Source of the DNA: UBA7374 sp049890275
Lineage (GTDB): Bacteria > Verrucomicrobiota > Verrucomicrobiia > Opitutales > Coraliomargaritaceae
NCBI GenBank assembly: GCA_049890275.1
Contig: JBMHBT010000006.1
Span: forward strand, 62,001 to 126,000
Direction of reading: 5' to 3'
DNA: 64,000 nt
A program made the translations under genes and the position numbers. Numbering within the stretch: position 1 is the stretch's first letter; every line of letters starts with the position of its first letter. Below, one piece after another: positions 16,082 to 24,115 of this stretch. Below the pieces are notes generated by a model. It was not told where the DNA came from. It ran no database searches and saw only the letters and a program-made list of their open reading frames with translations.

Positions 16082-17791
16082 ATGATTTGGAAAACCCTGC
16101 CAGCAGACGAGTCCTTGACTGAAGAACTCCGGAGCGAGCACGGGCTGTCCGAGGTTTTGGCTCGCTTGCTGGCGCAGAGAGGAATTGGTCCCGATCAGGC
16201 TCGGCAGTACCTTCGGCCCAAGTTGGATGCTTTGCAGGATCCTTTGCACCTGCATAATCTGGAGGTCGCTGCCCAGCGCATCGGGCAGGCGATTGATCAA
16301 TCTGAGGACGTCGTCATATTTGGCGATTATGATGTCGATGGGATCACCAGTACGGTTCAGCTCGTCGAGACCCTGCAGTTTTTCAAATTGGCACCGCGTT
16401 TTTATGTGCCCCTGCGCATGGAGGAGGGCTACGGCCTCAGTCGTGAAGCGATGGATCGCGTCCTTAAAGATGGGCGCCCAAACGTATTTATCGCCTTGGA
16501 TTGCGGTACCAACGCTCACGAGCCGATCGCCTACCTCCAGAGCTTGGGGATCGAAGTCATTATCGTAGATCACCACCAAGCGAAGGATGCCGTTCCCGAG
16601 GGCTGTGTACTGGTCAATCCTCATGTAGAACCGGAAGATTCCGAGGCCTCCAAAGATCTTTGCACCGCCGGACTCGTCTTCAAATTGATCCACGGATTCA
16701 TCAAGCTCCGCCGCGAGGCGGGTGATACTTTAGCAGAAAACTTTCAGTTGAAGGAATTACTCGATCTGGCCGCCCTCGGTACGGTCGCCGACCTCGTCTC
16801 TTTGACCGAGGAGAATCGTATTCTTTCTTGGTTTGGTCTGCGCCATATGCAGACACGTAAGCGTCCCGGACTGCAGGCCCTCGCAGAAGTGAGCGGCATC
16901 GCAGAGGATCAGGCGATTAGCGGTGCCGATCTTTCTTTTCGTCTGGGACCCAGAATCAATGCCAGCGGTCGATTGGCCGATGCCAGCCTACCGGTTGAGC
17001 TCTTTCTTTCTCAGGACGTGTCCCGCTGTCAGCAAATATCCCGTGAACTCGATTCCATCAACTCCGAGCGCCAGGATATCGAGCGAGCCATCACCAGCAG
17101 CGCCGAGGAACGGGCCGAGCACGAATTTGCCGATGCCCCCGGAATCGTTCTCTACGATGCCGGCTGGCACCCTGGAGTCGTTGGTATTGTCGCCAGCCGG
17201 GTCAGTCGTCACTGCAACAAACCGTGCGTAATCTTGGGAGCGGAAGGCAGCTTGGCCAAAGGCTCTGGTCGCTCTATTGATGGAGTTGATCTCGTCCAAG
17301 TCTTTCAACGTTGTGATGCTCTCCTCGGGCACTGGGGCGGCCATCCCATGGCAGCCGGGATCTCTTTGGAATCGGAAAACGTCTCCGCGTTTACGGCCCG
17401 CTTTACCGAAGCCCTTAGCCAACTACACCCCAACGGCCTGCCCGAAGCTTCCATGGAAATTTCTACCTGGATGGATGTTTCCCAACTCAACACCGCGCTG
17501 CTGGATGAACTGGACTGCCTGCATCCCTATGGGCGGAACAACAGCGAACCCATCTTTGGTCTGCGTCAGGTCATCTTAGAGGAAGCCCCCAAACCCTTTG
17601 GCAAAGGCAACTTTCGTTTCCGCCTACCCAATGGCTCCCCTCGTGGCATTGCCGGTATCGCCTGGAAAATGGAGGAGCCGCCGCCGAGCGGAGCCTCCGT
17701 TGATCTCGCGCTTCGCTTCGGTTGGAATTTTTGGCGCGGTGCCGGTACCCCGCAAATCACTCTTCTGGACTGGCGCGTCAGTCAGTCCTAA
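16082..17791 (+). CDS. recJ: single-stranded-DNA exonuclease RecJ
   Basis: A 569-residue 5'-3' ssDNA exonuclease of the DHH family, used in recombination and mismatch repair. The metal-binding motifs are in order: VIFGDYDVDGITS, IALDCGT, IIVDHHQA (the DHH motif), a DHHA1 region with GPRINASGRLADAS and HWGGHPMAAGI, and a C-terminal OB fold (about residues 460-569). Length is typical (550-600). It precedes pdxJ by 14 bp, so the two are probably co-transcribed. Confidence 0.95.
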   Translation: MIWKTLPADESLTEELRSEHGLSEVLARLLAQRGIGPDQARQYLRPKLDALQDPLHLHNLEVAAQRIGQAIDQSEDVVIFGDYDVDGITSTVQLVETLQFFKLAPRFYVPLRMEEGYGLSREAMDRVLKDGRPNVFIALDCGTNAHEPIAYLQSLGIEVIIVDHHQAKDAVPEGCVLVNPHVEPEDSEASKDLCTAGLVFKLIHGFIKLRREAGDTLAENFQLKELLDLAALGTVADLVSLTEENRILSWFGLRHMQTRKRPGLQALAEVSGIAEDQAISGADLSFRLGPRINASGRLADASLPVELFLSQDVSRCQQISRELDSINSERQDIERAITSSAEERAEHEFADAPGIVLYDAGWHPGVVGIVASRVSRHCNKPCVILGAEGSLAKGSGRSIDGVDLVQVFQRCDALLGHWGGHPMAAGISLESENVSAFTARFTEALSQLHPNGLPEASMEISTWMDVSQLNTALLDELDCLHPYGRNNSEPIFGLRQVILEEAPKPFGKGNFRFRLPNGSPRGIAGIAWKMEEPPPSGASVDLALRFGWNFWRGAGTPQITLLDWRVSQS

Positions 17792-17805
17792 GCTATATTC
17801 CTGAG

Positions 17806-18570
17806 ATGCCTGCTTCCGGAAATAATCTCTTATTGGGTGTGAATGTCGATCACTGCGCCACACTCCGCCAAGCCCGTTATCGAGAACATCCCTTGGATCA
17901 CGGCAACGAAGTTGAGCCCGACTGCGTCGCTTGTGCTTTACTTTGCGAAGAAGCCGGTGCCGACGGTATCACCATGCACCTGCGTGAAGATCGGCGCCAT
18001 GTACAAGAGTCCGATGTTCTCCGTGCCCGAGAGCAAATAACCACGCGCCTCAACTTTGAGATGGCTGCGACTCCAAAGATGGTCGATTACGCCCTCGCTC
18101 TTCAGCCGAATTCCGTTTGCCTCGTACCCGAAAGCCGTGAAGAAGTGACCACTGAGGGCGGCCTCAATCTGGCCGGGCAAACAGACCGTATCGCAGACGT
18201 GGTCGCGGCCATGACGGAAGCCGGCATCACTACCAGTCTTTTTATTGATCCGGATCCACAGCAGATAGAGCTCGCTGCGCAATTGCGCAGTCCCTGGGTC
18301 GAACTGCACACCGGTGCCTTTGCCAACGCCTATTACGGAGATGGGCGCGCGGATGAACTCTCCCGACTGATCCAAGGCGCCGAGCTCGCCCAGCAGTTTG
18401 GGCTCGTCGTCAACGCAGGACATGGTATAAATTATGAGAATATTAAAGCCATACTTTCCATCCCCCATTTACACGAGTTAAACATCGGTCACTCCATTAT
18501 CAGTCGTTCTCTTTTTGTCGGAATGAAGCAGGCTGTCGTGGAAATGAAACAACAGATGCAGGCGAGTTGA
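17806..18570 (+). CDS. pdxJ: pyridoxine 5'-phosphate synthase
   Basis: A 254-residue TIM-barrel enzyme that condenses 1-deoxyxylulose 5-phosphate with 3-amino-2-oxopropyl phosphate to give pyridoxine 5'-phosphate in the DXP-dependent vitamin B6 route. It opens LLGVNVDHCATLRQARY and has DGITMHLREDRRH, VCLVPESREEVTTEGGL, VNAGHGINYENI and ELNIGHSIISRSLF, all characteristic. The ATG at 17806, 14 bp after recJ, is chosen; upstream in-frame codons are within recJ. pdxH, the oxidase of the same pathway, is at 27.4 kb. Confidence 0.96.
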   Translation: MPASGNNLLLGVNVDHCATLRQARYREHPLDHGNEVEPDCVACALLCEEAGADGITMHLREDRRHVQESDVLRAREQITTRLNFEMAATPKMVDYALALQPNSVCLVPESREEVTTEGGLNLAGQTDRIADVVAAMTEAGITTSLFIDPDPQQIELAAQLRSPWVELHTGAFANAYYGDGRADELSRLIQGAELAQQFGLVVNAGHGINYENIKAILSIPHLHELNIGHSIISRSLFVGMKQAVVEMKQQMQAS

Positions 18571-18612
18571 TTCCGCTCACCCAGACTCAAAGCACTTGAT
18601 CACGGAGCGATT

Positions 18613-20298
18613 ATGCAACGCAAACAAACGGAAGCAGTCACCCATTTTCCCTTTTTGGAAAAGCCTGCGCTGCAAACCAAACAGCAGCCTTCACAACTCA
18701 AGCCGCTTTCCTTTGCCCATCCGATTCTCGACTGTCGAGCGGCCGCCTCCGTAGAATCAAAAATCCTCGGTAATGAAGAGGCCGAGTGGGCAGCCATGTC
18801 TTCTGCTGGTGCTGCGCTTAAACAGAGACTCGTTCTCGATTACCAGGAATTGCGCCCCTTGCCCCAACGTCTACGCGTACTGGCTCTACTAGGCAAAGGC
18901 AACAACGCCGGCGATGCCTTGATTGCCTGCCAGCACCTGCTCGCCGACTATCCCAGAGCGCAGGTCGATTTGCTCTTTATTGAACCGGTCGAAGCACTCA
19001 AGGCACTGCCCAAACGCGCCTTGCAAGAGCTGACTGGCCGCGTCCACACCCACTTCTACGATGCTGGCTGGGATACCGCCCAATGCCACGCCTTCTTGCA
19101 GGAAATTTCTGCTCGGCGCGGTTACCATATCTGTCTCGACGGTTTGCTCGGTATGTCCTTTCAGCCACCCTTGCGCTCGAATTACGCTTCTCTGATCGAC
19201 GCCGTCAACCAGTTCCCTGCAATCGATTTACGGGCCGCTGTCGATCTTCCCAGCGGTTGTAGTGGCGATCCCGAAGCATCGGTTTTTAAGGCCGATATGA
19301 CCTACACGACGGGGATCGCCAAAGCACCACTCTTTCAGGGGGCCGCTCCGCACGGTCGGGTGCGCTACCTCGACCTAGGCTTTTTTCAGCATCCGGACGC
19401 AGGCCTTGAAACCTCAGACGAGTCCATCTTGCTTCCTGGCTTGCTCGACTCCCTGCGCACTCTGCGTCCACCCAATGTCGATAAGCGATCATTCGGCCAC
19501 CTTTACATCATCGGTGGCTCTTCCTTTATGCCCGGAGCCCTGCTCATGGCTGTTCAGGCAGCCTTGCGCTCCGGGGTCGGCTTGGTCACTGCTTTCGCAC
19601 CCGTGTCTGTAGCCGCTACTCTTGCTGCTCAGGTTCCGGAAGCCATGTGGGTGCCCTGGCCGGAAACCAGTGCCGGTACCCTCAGCCCAAAAGCGCTGCC
19701 CCTCCTGACCGAACGCTTGCACCGCGCCGATGCCGTTCTTATTGGCCCGGGCATGGGGGCCGATCGCAATACTGATTTCCTCACTCAGCAGATTGTTTCT
19801 ACCGTCGACCTGCCCATCATCCTCGATGCCGATGCCCTGCGGCCCCGCGCCGTTGATTTGGTTCGCAGTCGTAAATCTTCCGCCGGCCCCGTCGTCATCA
19901 CGCCGCACATGGGAGAATTTATCCGCATCGCCAAACTCAAGAAGCCCGAAACCGACTCCCAAAAATTAATCGAATTCAGCAGTAGTGCGCGGCTCACACT
20001 TGTCCTCAAAGGCCCCATCACTCGACTTTGTGACGGCAAGCACGTCTTTATCAACACCTTTGGAGGCCCTGTCCTCTCTCGCGGCGGAAGCGGCGATCTT
20101 CTCGCCGGCCTGATCGGCGGAATGATCGCTCAGGACAAAAAGGATATTCCCCTCGCCACCGCTCGCGCCCTCACTTACCATGGCCTCGCTGCGGAGCGCC
20201 TCGCTCGCACCCGCGGGCAGGTCGCCGTGCGCACCACCGAAGTCCTCGAATTCCTCCCCGAGGTCCTCCGAGACCCGGACTGGAATCACTTACCTTAA
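18613..20298 (+). CDS. nnr: bifunctional NAD(P)H-hydrate epimerase / ADP-dependent dehydratase
   Basis: A 561-residue repair enzyme for hydrated NAD(P)H. The N-terminal YjeF epimerase domain (about 40-270) has LLGKGNNAGDALIACQHL and DLPSGCSGD. The C-terminal ribokinase-like dehydratase domain (about 285-555) has IIGGSSFMPGALLMAVQAAL, LIGPGMG, VITPHMGEF and the ADP-binding GGSGDLLAGLIGGM. The fusion order is the usual one. It lies in a plus-strand run between pdxJ (42 bp) and dprA (41 bp). It acts in the cytoplasm. Confidence 0.93.
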   Translation: MQRKQTEAVTHFPFLEKPALQTKQQPSQLKPLSFAHPILDCRAAASVESKILGNEEAEWAAMSSAGAALKQRLVLDYQELRPLPQRLRVLALLGKGNNAGDALIACQHLLADYPRAQVDLLFIEPVEALKALPKRALQELTGRVHTHFYDAGWDTAQCHAFLQEISARRGYHICLDGLLGMSFQPPLRSNYASLIDAVNQFPAIDLRAAVDLPSGCSGDPEASVFKADMTYTTGIAKAPLFQGAAPHGRVRYLDLGFFQHPDAGLETSDESILLPGLLDSLRTLRPPNVDKRSFGHLYIIGGSSFMPGALLMAVQAALRSGVGLVTAFAPVSVAATLAAQVPEAMWVPWPETSAGTLSPKALPLLTERLHRADAVLIGPGMGADRNTDFLTQQIVSTVDLPIILDADALRPRAVDLVRSRKSSAGPVVITPHMGEFIRIAKLKKPETDSQKLIEFSSSARLTLVLKGPITRLCDGKHVFINTFGGPVLSRGGSGDLLAGLIGGMIAQDKKDIPLATARALTYHGLAAERLARTRGQVAVRTTEVLEFLPEVLRDPDWNHLP

Positions 20299-20339
20299 AT
20301 AAGTTTGCTTTCCCTCGGCTGCCTGATCAAGGTGGAGCT

Positions 20340-21452
20340 ATGAGCCGTGCGTTGACCGAGCCAGAGGCCCTGCTGATCCTGAACGGCTTGCCCCACGTCG
20401 GCCCTGTCTTGTTGCGCCGCCTCCTCGATGCCTTTTCCGGAGATGCCACCGCTATCCTCTCTGCATCCAGATCCCAATGGCTTTGCATTGAAGGCATTGG
20501 CCCGGCCGCCGCAGATGTCCTCCATAATTGGCCGGATCACTTCGACCTCGAGCGTGAAAAACAACTCCTCGCCGAGCGTAGGATTCGTTTCCTCAGTCGG
20601 GAGCAGTCGGACTACCCCCGCGCCTTACTCGAAATGTATGATCCCCCCATCGGTCTCTATTGGAATGGTAACTACACCGTCGAGCTTCCCTGCGTCGCTA
20701 TCGTCGGTACACGCGCACCCACCCTCTACGGAATCCGTACCGCACAAACCATCGCCGCTGGACTGACTCGACTCGGCTTCTGTGTTGTCAGTGGCATGGC
20801 CCGAGGCATTGATACCGCCGCGCATCAGGGCGCTCTCGAAGCCGGCGGCCCCACCATCGCCGTACTCGGCTGTGGGCTCGATATTATTTACCCCCCTGAA
20901 AATCTTGAACTCTACCGCGCGATTGCCCGCTCCGGAGCCGTTGTCTCCGAGTTTCCCTTCGGCAGACGCGCCGACCGCCAAACCTTCCCCATGCGCAATC
21001 GCGTTGTCGCCGGGCTTTGCACAGGCGTACTCGTTATAGAGAGCGGTGCCTCCGGAGGCAGCATGATCACCGCCCGTTTCGCCGGCGAGCTGGGTCGCAC
21101 CCTCATGGCCGTCCCTGGTAGAGTCGATCAACCCAGCTCCGCAGGCTGCCACCAACTCATACGCGACGGCGCCATCCTCGTCACCACCCTCGATGAGATT
21201 CTCGCCGAACTCGGTTACAGAAACGCCAGCCACGAAGCCGCCAAAGAAACCGCATCTCCCATCGCGGAATTATCCGAGGCCGAGCAGACCCTTCTCCACG
21301 CACTCTGCGACGGCGCGCTGCTCTCCGCCGATGCCCTCTGCCAAACCACCCAACTTCCCGTCCCACTGGTCAACTCCACCCTGATGGCACTCGAGTTGAA
21401 GCGTTTGGTTGCCAAACACGCCGATGGTCGTTTTGAAGCCTCTATACCATGA
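20340..21452 (+). CDS. dprA: DNA-processing protein DprA (Smf)
   Basis: A 370-residue protein that loads RecA on incoming single-stranded DNA during natural transformation. An N-terminal helix-hairpin-helix part (about 1-80) precedes the Rossmann-like DprA domain with VAIVGTRAPTLYGIR, VSGMARGIDTAAHQGAL, TIAVLGCGLDIIYPPEN and ESGASGGSMITARFAGE. A C-terminal winged-helix domain (about 305-370) contains LSADALCQTTQLPVPLV. Its stop overlaps the start of rsmE by 4 bp. dprA alone does not show competence; no com genes are in the window. Confidence 0.94.
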   Translation: MSRALTEPEALLILNGLPHVGPVLLRRLLDAFSGDATAILSASRSQWLCIEGIGPAAADVLHNWPDHFDLEREKQLLAERRIRFLSREQSDYPRALLEMYDPPIGLYWNGNYTVELPCVAIVGTRAPTLYGIRTAQTIAAGLTRLGFCVVSGMARGIDTAAHQGALEAGGPTIAVLGCGLDIIYPPENLELYRAIARSGAVVSEFPFGRRADRQTFPMRNRVVAGLCTGVLVIESGASGGSMITARFAGELGRTLMAVPGRVDQPSSAGCHQLIRDGAILVTTLDEILAELGYRNASHEAAKETASPIAELSEAEQTLLHALCDGALLSADALCQTTQLPVPLVNSTLMALELKRLVAKHADGRFEASIP

Positions 21453-22195
21453 ACCTCATCCTCTTCGATACGCCCTTCGAAAACGTCCAGCTCACTGCCG
21501 ACGATCCCCGGGCCAAACACATCCGCGACACCCTCCGGGCAGAAATCGGCACCCTCGTCTTCCTTGGCTTTGCCAACGGGCTGCGAGCCCGGGCAAGGGT
21601 AGTGGACCTGCCCGCCAATGGCGACATCACTCTCGAAGTGATCGCTACCGAGCCCGCACCCACACCTCTACCCATTCATCTCCTCATCGGTCTGCCCCGT
21701 CCCCACAGCGCCCGCAAAGTCCTCTTTGAAGCCGCCTGCCTCGGCGTCCAGCGCATTGACTTTTTTGAAGCCGAACGAGGCGAGCCCTCCTACGCCCGCA
21801 GCAGCCTCTGGACCACCGACGAATGGCGCGACCGCATACGTCTCGGCCTCGAGCAATCCTTCGCCACCCAACTCCCCCAAGTCGCCGTCTACCCCGACCT
21901 TCAGACCGCCCTCAACACCTACTATCCGATCCCTGCACGGATCGCCCTCGATAACTACGAAGCGGGCCGCTCCCTCCAGAACACTCTTCCCCAAAGCGCC
22001 GACACCACCGCTCTTGCACTCGGCCCCGAACGCGGTTGGTCCCCCAACGAACGCGACACCTTGCGTCGCAACGGTTGGCAACTCGCTCACCTCGGTCCCC
22101 GCGTCCTCCGCGTCGAATCCGCCGTTGTCGCCGCTGTCTCCATTGCCGCCTCCAACTGCCAACTCTGGACCGAGCCCACCACCACCGAGTTGTGA
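21449..22195 (+). CDS. rsmE: 16S rRNA (uracil1498-N3)-methyltransferase
   Basis: A 248-residue SPOUT methyltransferase that methylates U1498 of 16S rRNA. An N-terminal PUA-like RNA-binding domain (about 1-70) is followed by the trefoil-knot domain with LLIGLPRPHSARKVLFEAACLG, ALGPERGWSPNE and the SAM-binding LGPRVLRVESAVVAAVSI. The family's GPEGG is here GPERG and LRTETA is LRVESA, both tolerable variants. The ATGA overlap with dprA implies translational coupling. Confidence 0.9.
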   Translation: MNLILFDTPFENVQLTADDPRAKHIRDTLRAEIGTLVFLGFANGLRARARVVDLPANGDITLEVIATEPAPTPLPIHLLIGLPRPHSARKVLFEAACLGVQRIDFFEAERGEPSYARSSLWTTDEWRDRIRLGLEQSFATQLPQVAVYPDLQTALNTYYPIPARIALDNYEAGRSLQNTLPQSADTTALALGPERGWSPNERDTLRRNGWQLAHLGPRVLRVESAVVAAVSIAASNCQLWTEPTTTEL

Positions 22196-22449
22196 TTTCG
22201 CTTTGCCGGAAAGTCAGACAATAGGAAGTGAAGAACACAGTGAATCCCTCATCCCTCATACGCAACCTGTGAGCATCCGCGTTTATCTGTGTCTATCCGT
22301 GGTTCTCTATTCCTCACCCTGAATTCCTCATTCCTCCTCCCTTCGCGTCTTTGCGTCTCTGCGTGGTCCATCCTCCTTCGACGTTTTTTCTTCAACGTTC
22401 ACCAGCGCCCTCTGCGGTTCACCCATCCGCGCCCATCCGTGGCTTAAAA
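22196..22449. repeat. gene-free stretch of decayed dispersed repeats
   Basis: 254 bp between rsmE and the convergent rsmD without a plausible gene. It holds repetitive phrases: CATCCGCGTTTATCTGTGTC and TATCCGTGG (22275-22301), a CTTTGCGTCTCTGCGTGG stretch (22349-22366), and at 22377-22421 a 45-bp element (TTCGACGTTTTTTCTTCAAC through CCCTCTGCGGTTCA). That element recurs inverted at 23959-24009. ATCCGCGCCCATCCGTGGCT (22425-22444) recurs inverted at 26226-26245. These resemble non-coding intergenic repeats common in Verrucomicrobiota. Confidence 0.75.
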
Positions 22450-23019
22450 TTATCCACCAGACCGTACGTAGATCCCTGCGCTCGGCTTATCCTTCCCGCT
22501 CTTCCCCAAGCGGCGCAGGCATTCCCAACCCGAAAAATTTAACTCCAGTCCCCCCGGCATCTCTAGGCACACCCGTCCATTCGGCGCCACCAACAGTTCG
22601 ATCGTCTCCCGAAAAATACCCTCCATCTTTGACTCGATCATAGCGTAGGGCGGATCGACAAAGACCAGATCAAACGGCCCCTGTGAGGCAGTCAGCGCAT
22701 ACACCTTGCAGGCTAGCACCGACCAGCCCTTCGTCGATGTTAGTTGGCAACTCTTCGCCACCGCCTCCAGATTCCTCCGCAGGCAGGCGAGGGCATCCCC
22801 ACTGTTTTCGACAAATATTCCACCGGCCGCACCTCGACTCATCGCCTCCAGCCCGTACGCACCCGTACCGGCAAAGAGATCCGCCACCCGCGCGCCCTCG
22901 ATCCGTGCGCCCAGAGAAGAAAAGACCGCCTCCCGCATCTGGTCTGTCGCCGGACGCGTCCCGCGCCCATCCGGTGCCTTCAAAGAGATGCCCCGCGCCT
23001 TGCCTCCAGTGATTCGCAT
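22450..23019 (-). CDS. rsmD: 16S rRNA (guanine966-N2)-methyltransferase
   Basis: A 189-residue class I SAM methyltransferase that methylates G966 of 16S rRNA. It opens MRITGGKARGISLKAPDGRG with TRPATDQMREAVFSSLG, the RsmD hallmark. The SAM site is VADLFAGTGAYGLEAMSRGA and the catalytic motif is FVDPPY. Length matches the family (about 185-200). It is followed 53 bp upstream on the minus strand by kdsA. The gene pair rsmD-kdsA is bracketed by inverted copies of a short repeat. Confidence 0.93.
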   Translation of the reverse strand: MRITGGKARGISLKAPDGRGTRPATDQMREAVFSSLGARIEGARVADLFAGTGAYGLEAMSRGAAGGIFVENSGDALACLRRNLEAVAKSCQLTSTKGWSVLACKVYALTASQGPFDLVFVDPPYAMIESKMEGIFRETIELLVAPNGRVCLEMPGGLELNFSGWECLRRLGKSGKDKPSAGIYVRSGG

Positions 23020-23072
23020 GATGGTTTGTCTCCTTCCAGAGATACAGTCGAAATCGTTGACTTTCTATTGGT

Positions 23073-23876
23073 TTAGCGGACCGCGCGCCAAACCTTGAGC
23101 AAAGACTCTGCCAGCTCCGGCAACGCCTCCAGCGGAATTTGGCTGGCCGCATCCGAGATCGCCTTTTCCGGCTCCGGGTGTGTCTCTAAGAAAACCCCAT
23201 CCGCACCGGCCGCCAATGCCGCCCGCGCCAGCGCCGGTACAAACTCCCGCTGGCCGCCACTCACGCCGCCCGCCGCACCGGGCAGTTGCACGCTGTGCGT
23301 TGCGTCGATCACCGTTGGGTGACCGTTGCCCTTCATGATTCCAAAACTCCGCATATCCACCACCAGGTTCTGGTAGCCGAAAGTCGTCCCCCGGTCCGTC
23401 TGCCAAATCTCTGCCGCGCCGGCCCCCTCCAGCTTCGCCGTGACAAACTGCATCTCCTGCGGTGAGAGGAACTGCCCCTTCTTCACATTCACCACGCTGT
23501 CCGTCGCCGCTGCCGCCACCAGTAGATCCGTCTGCCGACACAGAAAGGCTGGTATTTGCAGCACATCCACCACTTCCGCCAACGCAGCGCACTGTTCCGG
23601 CAGATGTACATCCGTCAGTGTCCGAAAGCCATACTCCTCACGGATCATTCGGAAAAGATCCAGACCCGCCTCCAGGCCCGTGCCCCGGTTGCTCCCGATC
23701 GAGGTGCGGTTCGCTTTGTCGAACGAACCCTTAAAGAAAAGATTCAGCTCCGGATGTGCCGCCTCCAGCTCCTTCAGCACATCCGCTACACGACGACAGG
23801 TATCCGCACCCTCCAGTGAGCAAGGCCCCGCGATCAGCAATAGTTTGTCCGGTTGAAATAGCATGTCGGAAAACAT
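23073..23876 (-). CDS. kdsA: 3-deoxy-8-phosphooctulonate (Kdo-8-P) synthase, metal-dependent type
   Basis: A 267-residue TIM-barrel enzyme condensing PEP and arabinose 5-phosphate to Kdo 8-phosphate, the precursor of the inner core of lipopolysaccharide; it therefore marks a Gram-negative envelope. Family motifs are LLIAGPCSLEG, FKGSFDKANRTS, IPAFLCRQTDLL, VNVKKGQFLSP and DGVFLETHPEPEKA. The cysteine in AGPC (Cys18) corresponds to the metal-ligand cysteine of the Aquifex-type class, where metal-independent enzymes have Asn, so a metal requirement is expected. Length is slightly short of the usual 280. Confidence 0.95.
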   Translation of the reverse strand: MFSDMLFQPDKLLLIAGPCSLEGADTCRRVADVLKELEAAHPELNLFFKGSFDKANRTSIGSNRGTGLEAGLDLFRMIREEYGFRTLTDVHLPEQCAALAEVVDVLQIPAFLCRQTDLLVAAAATDSVVNVKKGQFLSPQEMQFVTAKLEGAGAAEIWQTDRGTTFGYQNLVVDMRSFGIMKGNGHPTVIDATHSVQLPGAAGGVSGGQREFVPALARAALAAGADGVFLETHPEPEKAISDAASQIPLEALPELAESLLKVWRAVR

Positions 23877-24115
23877 AGCCGCCCACCGTCCCCCGAGCCA
23901 AGAACGAAACGGACCGGTAGCAAAGACAAAATACTTCAGCCAAGAAGCGTGGATAAATGAACTGCAGAGGGCGCTGGTGAACGTCGAACTTTGAAGAAAA
24001 AACGTCGAATGAGGATGAGGAATGAAAGAGGCTTTACGCAGAGTGCGTTAAGATGGGGAAGGGGGAAGGCAAGTTGAAGCAGGATAGAGCTCTAAAATGA
24101 GAGGGAGGGATGAAT
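23877..24115. repeat. gene-free spacer: inverted repeat copy and strand-composition switch
   Basis: 239 bp between kdsA and the solenoid gene, both on the minus strand. It contains no plausible gene. Positions 23959-24009 are an inverted copy of the element at 22377-22421, with a 7-bp insertion (CGAACTT). A GTGGATAA at 23950-23957 is one base short of a DnaA-box core. At about this spacer the plus strand changes from C-rich to G-rich regardless of gene direction. The right part (24051-24110) is purine-rich. Confidence 0.6.

Noticed and set aside
22196..22449. CRISPR array in the repeat-rich spacer
   Set aside because: Repeats are not regularly spaced, differ in sequence and have no spacers or cas genes.
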